Source of the DNA: Flavobacteriaceae bacterium
GTDB lineage: Bacteria; Bacteroidota; Bacteroidia; Flavobacteriales; Flavobacteriaceae
DNA: 41,728 bases
Direction: 5' to 3'
NCBI GenBank assembly: GCA_027073495.1
Contig: JALSVQ010000107.1
Location: 5,116-46,843, forward strand
Made by a program: the position numbers and the translations under genes. The notes under the pieces are model-generated. The model did not search any database. It had not been told where the DNA came from and saw only the letters and a program-made list of their open reading frames with translations. Below are positions 1-7,957 of this stretch, one piece after another. Within the stretch, counting starts at the first letter, position 1. Every line of letters begins with the position of its first letter.

Positions 1-911
1 GTGTATATGATAAAGATGACGCTTGTCCTGAAGTAGCTGGTCCAGTTGCTAACAAAGGATGTCCTGATACTGATGGAGATGGTGTATCTGATGATAAAGA
101 AGCTGCAGATGGAACAGATGTTAATGACAACTGTTCATTTGTAATGGCTTCTCAAAATCTAGAACCAAATGCTGCTTGGAAAGCTGCAGACTGTGACGGT
201 GACGGTGTAACTAATGCAACTGAAAAAGCAGATGCAACAGACGCACTTAATGCTTGTGATTATAAAGCTGGTTCTGTATCTGTAGCACAAAATGCTGCTT
301 GGAAAGCTATGGACTGTGACGGTGATGGTGTTGCAAACGGAACAGAAGTTTCTGACAATACTGACCCACAAGATGTATGTTCATACAAAGAAACAAGTGT
401 AACACTTACTCAATCTGCTGCATGGGCAAATGCTGATTGTGATGGTGACGGTGTGAAAAATGGAGAAGATAAATGTCCTACTGTTAAAGGTGTAGCTTCT
501 AACAATGGTTGTGAAGGTGTATCTAAGCAAGAGGTTGAGCAAGCTAATGTGCAATTTATGACTTTTGCAAAAGACATAAACTTTGTATCTAACAAAGCTG
601 ACTTTAGATTAGCAAAAACACAAACTGCTCTTAATGAAATTTTGAAAATAATGTTGAAATATCCTAAACAAACATATACTATTGGTGGTCACACAGATAG
701 TAGAGGGTCTGCAGTTTACAATCAAAAACTTTCTGAAAAGAGAGCAAATGCAGTTAAAAACTGGTTGATTGCTCACGGAGTAAATGCTGCTAATTTATCT
801 GCTACAGGTTATGGAGAAACACAACCAATAGCTACTAATATGAATAAAGCAGGTAGAGCACAAAATAGACGTGTAGAAGTGAAAATGGTAGGTAAAGTAC
901 AAGTTAAATAA
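1..911 (+). CDS. OmpA-family outer membrane protein with TSP3 repeats, 5' truncated by the window
   Basis: The reading frame is open from the window edge (first full codon at base 3), so the N-terminus lies outside. The visible part starts with calcium-binding thrombospondin type 3 repeats, seen as repeated DxDGDGV motifs. A C-terminal OmpA peptidoglycan-binding domain follows, with TIGGHTDSRG, SEKRANAVKNWL and a final NRRVEV. By family knowledge the C-terminal domain holds peptidoglycan in the periplasm and the TSP3 region is a stiff calcium-bound linker; the missing N-terminus is probably a beta-barrel. The internal ATG at 144 is not a credible start because the repeat pattern continues upstream of it. 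The gene ends in TAA and is followed by a strong terminator at 944-974, so it ends its own transcript. Identification of the two domains is secure; the exact cellular role is inferred. Confidence 0.93.
   Translation, partial: VYDKDDACPEVAGPVANKGCPDTDGDGVSDDKEAADGTDVNDNCSFVMASQNLEPNAAWKAADCDGDGVTNATEKADATDALNACDYKAGSVSVAQNAAWKAMDCDGDGVANGTEVSDNTDPQDVCSYKETSVTLTQSAAWANADCDGDGVKNGEDKCPTVKGVASNNGCEGVSKQEVEQANVQFMTFAKDINFVSNKADFRLAKTQTALNEILKIMLKYPKQTYTIGGHTDSRGSAVYNQKLSEKRANAVKNWLIAHGVNAANLSATGYGETQPIATNMNKAGRAQNRRVEVKMVGKVQVK
45..479 (+). repeat. In-gene tandem repeats of 123 bases encoding TSP3 units
   Basis: Inside the OmpA gene a 41-residue unit recurs with a period of 123 bases. The clearest copies start at 168 and 291; a more diverged copy starts near 45 and a shortened one near 414. 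Three of the units carry a tryptophan, as AAWK or AAWA, just before DCDGDGV. The copies at 168 and 291 also have a second cysteine, in CDY or CSY, about 21 residues after the first. The pattern is protein-level repetition and not CRISPR. Confidence 0.85.
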
Positions 912-943
912 TAACACCTCCATATTTTAACTTAAATATAATT

Positions 944-974
944 AAAACACCCTGAGTATTCAGGGTGTTTTTTT
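944..974 (+). terminator. Rho-independent terminator after the OmpA gene
   Basis: A perfect inverted repeat with 12-base arms (AAAACACCCTGA at 944-955 and its complement at 960-971) encloses the 4-base loop GTAT. An uninterrupted T run follows. It lies 33 bases after the OmpA stop codon and separates that gene from the nuclease gene. Confidence 0.93.
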
Positions 975-1001
975 GTACCTTTATTTTTTTAAATTAACAA
1001 C

Positions 1002-3767
1002 ATGAATTTTATAAATAGACTTGTAGAAACGGTATATACAACAAAGAGTAGTCCTGAAGATGAGTATGTATTTGTATTGCCATCTAGGCGTGCAGCTGTT
1101 TTTTTAAAACGAGCTATTAAAAAAAAGTTTCAAGATGCGGCTTTTATCATGCCCAAAATATATGCTATTGATTCGTTTATGGCAGAATTATCGCAGTTGG
1201 AACGTATTGATAAACTGGATTTATTATTCGAACTATACACAATCTATTTAAAACATACTGATAAAAATACAGTAGAATCTTTTGATGCTTTTATGAACTG
1301 GGCTGTTATGTTACTGCAAGATTTTAATGATATAGATGCTTACCTGGTCGATATAAATGCTGTCTTTTCACATATAGAAGATATTAAACGTATTGAAGCA
1401 TGGCAAGTTGATGGTGAAGATACCGTGTTAGTAAAACGCTATAAGCAGTTTTGGGGTAAAATAAGAATCTATTACAACGAGCTTCAACAACGATTATTAT
1501 CAGAGAGTAAAGCATATCAAGGACTACAATATCGAGAAGCTATAAACAATCTTGAGTTTTATAAACCTAATGGGCAATTGATTTTTGCAGGGTTTAATGC
1601 TTTAACTAAAGCAGAAGAACTTGTTATTCAACATTTTCTTACTAATGGAGCAAAAATATATTGGGATATTGATAAACGTATTTTTGAAGATTACAATCAA
1701 GAAAGTGCTTACTTTATTCGTAAATATGCGCAAAATTGGAATCATTATAAAAACAATAAATTTGAATGGATAACGGGTAATTTTTCCAAAAATAATAAAA
1801 CAAAAATTAATATTATAGGTGTTTCAAAGCAAGTAGGACAAGGCAATTATGTTAATACCATTGTATCTAATTCTGCTATTTCGGATACTGCTATTATATT
1901 GAATGATGAAAACATTCTCAACCCGATATTAAACACATTGCATACGGTAGATTATCTTAATGTAACCATGGGTTTTCCTATTAAATATAGTACCTATGCC
2001 AATCTGTATGATACATTATTCAAACTGTATGAAAACACCATTAAATATAGTACGAATCAAAAATCAAATCGGTTTTATTATAAAGATTTTATTCAATTTA
2101 TAGGTAATCCTTTGATTCAAAAATTGATTAGCCAAGAGGGTGTTAATGCCATTATTCATAAAATAAATACATATAACTGGGTTTTTCTTTCTCCTAAACA
2201 AATCATTAGTTTATTAGAAGAAACACCACTACTACATTTTCTATTTGATTTAACAGCGATAAATCCTAAAGATATATTAAATAAAGCTATAAAACTCAAT
2301 GGGTTATTAAAAAAAGACAATACTGATTTAGATAATGAATATTTGTTTCATTTTTACAAACTATTTAATAAGCTACAGTCCTATAATACCCTTTATGGAT
2401 TTATCACAACACTCAAAGTATTGTATACATTCTATCATCAATTAATAGCTCAAGATACTATTGACTTACAAGGAGAACCACTAGAAGGTATGCAACTTAT
2501 GGGAATGTTAGAATCGCGTATGCTCGATTTTGAACAGGTTATAATGACATCGGTTAATGATGGCGTGCTACCAAGTGGTCAAAGTAACAATTCGTTTATA
2601 CCTTTTGAGGTACGAATAACAAATGAATTGCCTACATATCAAGAACGTGATGCTATTTTTTCATACCATTTTTTCAGGTTATTATACCGTGCTAAAACGG
2701 TTCATTTGCTTTATAATACGTCAATTGACACATTCAGTTATGGAGAGCAAAGTCGTTTTGTATTGCAATTAAAAAACGAATGGCAAGATGTGTTTGATAT
2801 TCAAGAAACCATATTGAGTGCAGACTTGTTGGCTGAAGAATCAACAAACCTTATGATAAAAAAGACACCAGAGGTAATTGCTGTGTTACAAAAAATGGCA
2901 TTAGCCGGTTTTTCACCCTCTGCGCTGAATAGTTTTTTACGTGATCCATTAGATTTTTATTACAAAAAAGTATTAAAAATACGGGAAGAAGATGAAGTGA
3001 ATGAAGAAATAGCAGCAAACACTTTTGGAACGATAGTTCATAACGCTTTAGAAGAACTATACACACCTTTTGTAGATGCAAAACTCACTGTTTCGACATT
3101 AGATGCTATGGTTCCAAAAATAGAAGCAACGGTAATTAAATATTTTATTTTAGAATATAAAAATGAAGAGTTTCAATTTGGTAAAAATAAAATAGCTTTT
3201 GAAGTTGCTAAGAAATACATACGTGATTTTATTAAAAAAGAACGTGATTTAATAGAATCTGGACACGAAATTATGATACGTTTTTTAGAAAAAGAATTTT
3301 TAGCACCTTTAGAAACCAATTTTGATTTTCCTGTAAATATAAAGGGAATAATAGATAGGATAGATGAGTTTGATGGCATGACACGTATTATAGATTATAA
3401 AACGGGTAGTGTTTTAGGTAATGAAGTAGGCGTTTCTTCTTGGGAAGATTTAATTAACGGAAAAAAATCGAAAGCTTTTCAGGTGTTGACTTATGCCTTT
3501 TTGGTAAATAATGGAGTACAAGTATTTCGTGATGAAAACAGAAAAATTGTTAAAAAATGTGCAAGTACAATCCATACACCTTTTCAAGTGGGTATTTGGT
3601 CTTTTAAAAATCAAGCAAATGGTTTTTTACCTTTTTTTAGTAAGCCAACAAAACAAGAAAAAACTGTCATAATAGATGAAACAATTATTAGTAATTATCA
3701 AAATCAACTATTACAATTATTAAATGAATTATTTAATATTGAGATACCTTTTGAAGCTAAAAAATAG
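1002..3767 (+). CDS. AddB-like PD-(D/E)XK nuclease/inactivated helicase
   Basis: A 921-residue protein with the layout of AddB/RexB-type recombination nucleases. The N-terminal part is helicase-like (VLPSRRAAVFLKRA near residue 26) without a Walker A motif. The C-terminal nuclease domain has the expected order of active-site residues: H680 (GTIVHNALEEL), D785 in IIDRID, and D798/K800 in IIDYKTG. The four cysteines that hold the iron-sulfur cluster in Firmicutes AddB are not seen. By family knowledge it would act with an AddA-type UvrD helicase to process double-strand ends for RecA loading. That partner is not in this window. It converges on recX with a 7-base gap, so two RecA-related genes meet tail to tail. 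The ATG start fits the N-terminus of the family. Confidence 0.85.
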   Translation: MNFINRLVETVYTTKSSPEDEYVFVLPSRRAAVFLKRAIKKKFQDAAFIMPKIYAIDSFMAELSQLERIDKLDLLFELYTIYLKHTDKNTVESFDAFMNWAVMLLQDFNDIDAYLVDINAVFSHIEDIKRIEAWQVDGEDTVLVKRYKQFWGKIRIYYNELQQRLLSESKAYQGLQYREAINNLEFYKPNGQLIFAGFNALTKAEELVIQHFLTNGAKIYWDIDKRIFEDYNQESAYFIRKYAQNWNHYKNNKFEWITGNFSKNNKTKINIIGVSKQVGQGNYVNTIVSNSAISDTAIILNDENILNPILNTLHTVDYLNVTMGFPIKYSTYANLYDTLFKLYENTIKYSTNQKSNRFYYKDFIQFIGNPLIQKLISQEGVNAIIHKINTYNWVFLSPKQIISLLEETPLLHFLFDLTAINPKDILNKAIKLNGLLKKDNTDLDNEYLFHFYKLFNKLQSYNTLYGFITTLKVLYTFYHQLIAQDTIDLQGEPLEGMQLMGMLESRMLDFEQVIMTSVNDGVLPSGQSNNSFIPFEVRITNELPTYQERDAIFSYHFFRLLYRAKTVHLLYNTSIDTFSYGEQSRFVLQLKNEWQDVFDIQETILSADLLAEESTNLMIKKTPEVIAVLQKMALAGFSPSALNSFLRDPLDFYYKKVLKIREEDEVNEEIAANTFGTIVHNALEELYTPFVDAKLTVSTLDAMVPKIEATVIKYFILEYKNEEFQFGKNKIAFEVAKKYIRDFIKKERDLIESGHEIMIRFLEKEFLAPLETNFDFPVNIKGIIDRIDEFDGMTRIIDYKTGSVLGNEVGVSSWEDLINGKKSKAFQVLTYAFLVNNGVQVFRDENRKIVKKCASTIHTPFQVGIWSFKNQANGFLPFFSKPTKQEKTVIIDETIISNYQNQLLQLLNELFNIEIPFEAKK

Positions 3768-3774
3768 GAGTACA

Positions 3775-4254
3775 TTAATTTGAAACATCTATGGTTTCCA
3801 ACCATTCATAAATTAATGATGATTCGTAGCCTTTTTGCATTAAAAAACGGATTACTTTTTGTTTCTTTTTATAAGGATTTGGCTCTTTTAAAGCTGCTAG
3901 TTTTTTTGTGCCAAGTTGACTTAAAGTTTCTAAATAAGCCGTTTCATCAATTTCTTGGAATGCTGTTTTTATTAAATTATTGCCAATTCCTTTTTGCCGT
4001 AAACCTTGTGTTATTTTTATGCGCCCGTATTTTTTAATGGTAAACTTACCACGAACATAGCTTTTTGCAAAGCGTTCTTCATTGAGAAAATTATGTTGCA
4101 TTAAATGTAAAACAACAACGTCAATTGCCATAGGAATCATCTGCATATCTCTTAGTTTTTGCTGTACTTCGTGATGACTTCTATCTTGATAGACACAATA
4201 CTGTTCTAGTCTTCGTTTTGCCTCTTCTACAGTGTATGTTTTGTTATTTTTCAT
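3775..4254 (-). CDS. recX: RecX family regulatory protein
   Basis: A 159-residue protein of the usual RecX size. It has the repeated three-helix pattern and family motifs EAKRRLEQYC, LRDMQM, NFLNEERFAKSYVRGK, KYGRIKITQGLRQKGI and FLMQKGY. RecX proteins bind RecA filaments and limit or modulate strand exchange in the cytoplasm. The start ATG overlaps the stop codon of the membrane-protein gene by one base (TAATG), so the two are almost certainly co-translated from the promoter near 5491-5523. The coupling to a membrane protein is unusual. The RecX assignment itself is secure. Confidence 0.93.
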   Translation of the reverse strand: MKNNKTYTVEEAKRRLEQYCVYQDRSHHEVQQKLRDMQMIPMAIDVVVLHLMQHNFLNEERFAKSYVRGKFTIKKYGRIKITQGLRQKGIGNNLIKTAFQEIDETAYLETLSQLGTKKLAALKEPNPYKKKQKVIRFLMQKGYESSLIYEWLETIDVSN

Positions 4255-5468
4255 TAATTTAATATATTATTAGGTTTAAAAATTTGAATTAAAATTTGAA
4301 AAAGACTTATTAATAATACGGTACTTGCAAGAAACAAAAACAAAGTATAATACGGTAAAGAATACTTAAAAAAAACAATTAAAACACCTTGTATAAACAA
4401 TAAAAACTCTGTGCTAATGACACCAAAAACAAAAAATAATTTCACTTGTTTTTTAAGCAATATAAAATTATATTTTTGTAGTAGAAATACCAAAAAAGCA
4501 CTAATGATACCAAGTGTAACTAGGTGAATATAACCAATCACAAAGTAAGACTTTAATGCTGGCAGTAGTTGACTTATACTTGGAAAAGCAGAAACAAACT
4601 GCAAAATGAGTTTTAATACAAAAGCTACAAATATTAAGCGTAAGAGAGGTTCTTTATTGATGTTTATAACTAAATCATGTGTCAATATTTTTATAAAACA
4701 ATAGAGTGCTATAAGTTGTAAAAAACCAGCTAAAAAACCTCCAGAAACCACAAAAAAGGAAGTGCTTTTTACCAATGATAATAAATAACTTGGCGCACAA
4801 GCAATAAACAAAAACCAAAAAAACCTCATTTGATTTTTAGTAGAATTTTCAGGTAGTTTATTTTCAAATACATGAAAAAACAAACCGAATAAGGCAAATA
4901 TAAAAAAACCATTATATAAAAAATGAAGGTAGAAATAGATAGTGTTGTGATAGAGTTCTCCTTTTCCTTGCGTAGCAGCAATCGTGCCAATAGCCCAAAT
5001 GGCAAACATAGCAATGAGATAGTAAAAAACAGCAGCTTTTATAAATAATTGTGTTGTTTTAGCCTTTGAATAAAGCACATTATCTTTATAAAAAAGATAA
5101 ATATAAGCATATGATGTTATAGCATAAACACTTAATAATACAATAGAAAACACCTTATACCCTTGCCATGCAAAACTAACAAGCATTAAAGCAATGCTTA
5201 TTAATTGAATAGCAAAAAGAAACCTGTATTTTTTGCTAAAAGCAATTTGTTTAGATAAAAAACAGCAATTAAAAAAAACAGCAATAGTTAAAAAACCCCA
5301 ACCCAAAAAAGCAACATGAGAATGTGCTTGCAGTATTTTTATATAAGTAACAAAAGGAAGTGTTATCAAACCATTCAAGCGCAACAACCAACCATAGCTA
5401 GCAGCTAAAAAAAACAATAGAAATGTAAATTTTAGATAATAGGATGCGCTATTTTGATGTGTTATCAT
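4254..5468 (-). CDS. Polytopic membrane protein with conserved-looking histidines (heme-copper oxidase/NnrS-like?)
   Basis: A 404-residue protein made almost entirely of hydrophobic segments, about 12 predicted membrane helices. Histidines sit at helix positions: H49 and H51 (LQAHSHVAFLGWGF), H174, H182, H199 and H315 (GYIHLVTLGI). The HSHVAFLGW motif near the N-terminus is reminiscent of heme-b-binding helices in cytochrome c oxidase subunit I and NnrS-like proteins. It lacks the full set of oxidase metal ligands, so a heme or metal role is inference only. It is the first gene of a two-gene unit with recX. The start ATG lies about 20 bases after a good -33/-7 promoter. I would not assign a function. 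Confidence 0.75.
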   Translation of the reverse strand: MITHQNSASYYLKFTFLLFFLAASYGWLLRLNGLITLPFVTYIKILQAHSHVAFLGWGFLTIAVFFNCCFLSKQIAFSKKYRFLFAIQLISIALMLVSFAWQGYKVFSIVLLSVYAITSYAYIYLFYKDNVLYSKAKTTQLFIKAAVFYYLIAMFAIWAIGTIAATQGKGELYHNTIYFYLHFLYNGFFIFALFGLFFHVFENKLPENSTKNQMRFFWFLFIACAPSYLLSLVKSTSFFVVSGGFLAGFLQLIALYCFIKILTHDLVININKEPLLRLIFVAFVLKLILQFVSAFPSISQLLPALKSYFVIGYIHLVTLGIISAFLVFLLQKYNFILLKKQVKLFFVFGVISTEFLLFIQGVLIVFFKYSLPYYTLFLFLASTVLLISLFQILIQIFKPNNILN

Positions 5469-5482
5469 AAAACAAATAAATA

Positions 5483-5498
5483 TACTTTTGCAAAAGTA
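5483..5498. promoter_or_regulatory. 16-bp perfect palindrome holding divergent -7 boxes
   Basis: TACTTTTGCAAAAGTA reads the same on both strands, so a TAnnTTTGC box is present in each direction and the two overlap at GC. The minus-strand copy has a matching -33 element. The plus-strand copy lies about 110 bases before the phosphate transporter start. It could be an operator or simply two overlapping boxes. Confidence 0.5.
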
Positions 5499-5523
5499 CT
5501 ACAAAATATTACTTTCTTAACAA
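5491..5523 (-). promoter_or_regulatory. Bacteroidota promoter for the membrane protein-recX unit
   Basis: Read on the minus strand, a -33 TTG (5523 to 5521) is followed after 22 bases by the -7 box TACTTTTG (5498 to 5491). This spacing fits the TTTG/N17-23/TAnnTTTG model. The start codon at 5468 lies about 20 bases further on. Confidence 0.65.
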
Positions 5524-5564
5524 TTTAGTAACATCTATTACTAGCAATAAAATACGCTTTTGTG

Positions 5565-5572
5565 TATTTTTG
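5565..5572 (+). promoter_or_regulatory. Possible -7 box for the phosphate transporter
   Basis: TATTTTTG fits TAnnTTTG and lies 30 bases before the ATG at 5602. It is embedded in a small inverted repeat, GTGTAT/ATACAC at 5562-5578. No convincing -33 TTG is seen at the proper distance, so this is tentative. Confidence 0.4.
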
Positions 5573-5601
5573 ATACACTTTAATTTAAAGATAAATTTAG
5601 A

Positions 5602-7878
5602 ATGGAACACGTATATTTATTAATGGTAATAGCCTTAGCAGTTTTGGCAGTCATTGACCTTATCGTTGGTGTAAGTAATGATGCTGTTAATTTTTTGAAT
5701 TCAGCTATTGGTTCTAAAGCAATACCTGTCAAAAAAATATTAATAATAGCAAGTTTAGGTGTGCTTGTTGGTGCATTGACATCTAGTGGAATGATGGAAG
5801 TAGCGCGAAAAGGAATTTTTAATCCAGGTATGTTTGCTTTTCAAGATATCATCTATATTTTTATGGCAGTAATGATTACAGACATTCTGCTTCTTGATGT
5901 GTTTAATACATTAGGAATGCCAACATCTACAACAGTTTCTATTGTATTTGAACTATTAGGTGCTGCAGTAGCTATGTCATTGATTAAAATAGCCGCTTCT
6001 GATACAGAAACGGTTTCAAAAATATGGAATTACATCAATTATAGCACAGCCATCACAATTATCATAGGAATACTGCTCTCTGTGGCAGTGGCTTTTACAG
6101 TTGGAGCACTAGTACAATTTATCTCACGATTAATTTATTCATTCCAAATAGCCTCACGTCCTATAATAGTAAACACCTTGTTTGGAGGTGTTGCGCTTAC
6201 AGCCATTACCTATTTTATATTTATAAAAGGACTAAAAGGGGCTAGTTATTATGGAACAATAAAACATTATATAGATGCTAATTTACTCTATATTGTAGCA
6301 GGAGGTTTTATTTTTTGGCTATTATTCTCATTTCTAACAACCAAATTCTTAAAATGGAATGTGCTTGTAGTGATTATTGGTTTAGGTACTTTTTCGCTCG
6401 CCATGGCTTTCTCAGGTAATGATTTGGTTAATTTTATTGGAGTGCCTATTGCAGGATGGAACTCCTACCAAGCATGGCATGATGCATTTTTAGCAAATGG
6501 CGTATTAGCTACTGAATTTCCTATGAGTGTTTTAGCTAAAAAAGTGCCTTCAAATGATATGTTACTTCTTATAGCAGGAAGTATTATGGTATTGACCATT
6601 TGGTTTTCTTCTAAAGCAAAAGAAGTTATCAAAACAGGAGTTGATTTATCACGTCAAGATGAAGGAACAGAAAAGTTTAAAGCAAACAATACAGCTCGTT
6701 TTATTGTACGATTAGCTATAGAAATAAACAAAGTTTTTACTGCTATAATACCTAAAAGCACACTTAAAAAAATAGACAATCAATTTCAAAGACCTGTTGT
6801 AGTACTTTCTAAAGAAAAAAGCTACGAAATGCCTGCTTTTGATATGGTACGCGCATCTGTTAACTTGGTTGTTGCAGGTATCTTAATCACTATTGGGACA
6901 TCATTTCATTTACCATTATCTACAACCTACGTTACCTTTATGGTAGCAATGGGAACATCATTAGCAGATAGAGCTTGGGGAAGAGAGTCTGCTGTTTACC
7001 GTGTTTCTGGCGTGTTAAATGTTGTTGGTGGTTGGTTTCTTACAGCTATCGTTGCTTTTACAGCATCAGCTATTGCTTTGTATTTAATTCATATTGGAGG
7101 ACCATTTATGATTGCCGTTTTGTTAGGACTAGTGTTCTTTTTGATTGTACGTAATTATATACGCTACAATAAAAAAGTAAAAATAGAACAAGCAGCACGA
7201 CAAATCAAAAAATCTGAATTAAAAACCATTGCCGAAGTTATTGAGCAAAGTTCTGATCATATTACTGAAGTATTAACTCGAGTGATTAAGCTCTATAATG
7301 CAGTTATCAAAGAATTAATAACAAATGATTTAAATAAATTATCAAAATCTAAAAAACACGTTACAAAACTTAATAACGAGATAGAAACACTCAAAGATGA
7401 TGTGTTTGATTTCATCAAATCACTTGATGATAGTTCTGTTGAAGCGAGTCGTTTTTACATTTTGGTATTGGCATCATTACAAGATATTTCACAATCTATG
7501 GAACATATTACCAAGTCAAGCCATAATCATGTAAACAACAATCACAAGCCACTTAAAAAAGGGCAAACTAAAGACTTATTAGAAATTCAAAATAAACTTG
7601 GAGACTTTATAGACGTTATAAAAGAAGTGTTCCATGCTAATAATTTTGCAGATTTATCCAAAATAAGTAATGATAAAAACATGGTTTTAGAGCATGTTTC
7701 AGCTTCTATAGAACGTCAAATAAAACGCATTCGTTCTGAAGAATCAAGTAAGAAAAATTCAAGTCTTTATTTTGGAATATTACTCGAAACACAGGATTTT
7801 ATTGGCTCGATAGAAAAGTTATTAAACCTTTATCAAAACTATTACCACAATATTAGTAAGACAGGAATAAAGTTATAA
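5602..7878 (+). CDS. Inorganic phosphate transporter (PiT/PHO4 family) with C-terminal PhoU-like domain
   Basis: A 758-residue inner-membrane protein. The two inverted PHO4 signatures are visible: GVSNDAVNFLNSAIGSKA near residues 23-40 and FSGNDLVNFIGVPIAG near 270-285. A further conserved block (LPLSTTYVTFMVAMGTSLADRAWGRE) lies near 435-460. About 10-12 membrane segments occupy the first 520 residues. From about 530 to the end the protein is soluble and helical with coiled-coil character, resembling the PhoU/DUF47 domain that regulates low-affinity phosphate carriers. By family knowledge it imports phosphate using the cation gradient. The fusion of permease and regulator into one chain makes it longer than E. 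coli PitA (about 500 residues). The divergent upstream gene shares the 134-base intergenic region. Confidence 0.92.
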   Translation: MEHVYLLMVIALAVLAVIDLIVGVSNDAVNFLNSAIGSKAIPVKKILIIASLGVLVGALTSSGMMEVARKGIFNPGMFAFQDIIYIFMAVMITDILLLDVFNTLGMPTSTTVSIVFELLGAAVAMSLIKIAASDTETVSKIWNYINYSTAITIIIGILLSVAVAFTVGALVQFISRLIYSFQIASRPIIVNTLFGGVALTAITYFIFIKGLKGASYYGTIKHYIDANLLYIVAGGFIFWLLFSFLTTKFLKWNVLVVIIGLGTFSLAMAFSGNDLVNFIGVPIAGWNSYQAWHDAFLANGVLATEFPMSVLAKKVPSNDMLLLIAGSIMVLTIWFSSKAKEVIKTGVDLSRQDEGTEKFKANNTARFIVRLAIEINKVFTAIIPKSTLKKIDNQFQRPVVVLSKEKSYEMPAFDMVRASVNLVVAGILITIGTSFHLPLSTTYVTFMVAMGTSLADRAWGRESAVYRVSGVLNVVGGWFLTAIVAFTASAIALYLIHIGGPFMIAVLLGLVFFLIVRNYIRYNKKVKIEQAARQIKKSELKTIAEVIEQSSDHITEVLTRVIKLYNAVIKELITNDLNKLSKSKKHVTKLNNEIETLKDDVFDFIKSLDDSSVEASRFYILVLASLQDISQSMEHITKSSHNHVNNNHKPLKKGQTKDLLEIQNKLGDFIDVIKEVFHANNFADLSKISNDKNMVLEHVSASIERQIKRIRSEESSKKNSSLYFGILLETQDFIGSIEKLLNLYQNYYHNISKTGIKL

Positions 7879-7945
7879 TTATATCAAGAGTATTGATACG
7901 AAAAGATAATTCTGTAACATTTTAGAGTTAGACCGTAAAAAAAAT

Positions 7946-7954
7946 TACTTTTGC
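7946..7954 (+). promoter_or_regulatory. -7 box directly upstream of thiL (probably leaderless)
   Basis: TACTTTTGC matches TAnnTTTGC. After its G only four bases precede the ATG at 7958, so the predicted transcription start falls on or next to the start codon. No clear -33 TTG is visible. Confidence 0.55.
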
Positions 7955-7957
7955 ACT

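Noticed and set aside
144-146. ATG at 144 as the start of the OmpA protein
   Set aside because: The frame stays open to the window edge and encodes further TSP3 sequence upstream.
45-479. Regular 123-base repeats considered as a CRISPR array
   Set aside because: The repetition is at protein level within an open frame, with diverged copies and no short identical repeats separated by unique spacers.
3780-4037. 85-residue plus-strand frame over recX
   Set aside because: Antisense to a confident recX gene, without family resemblance or promoter.
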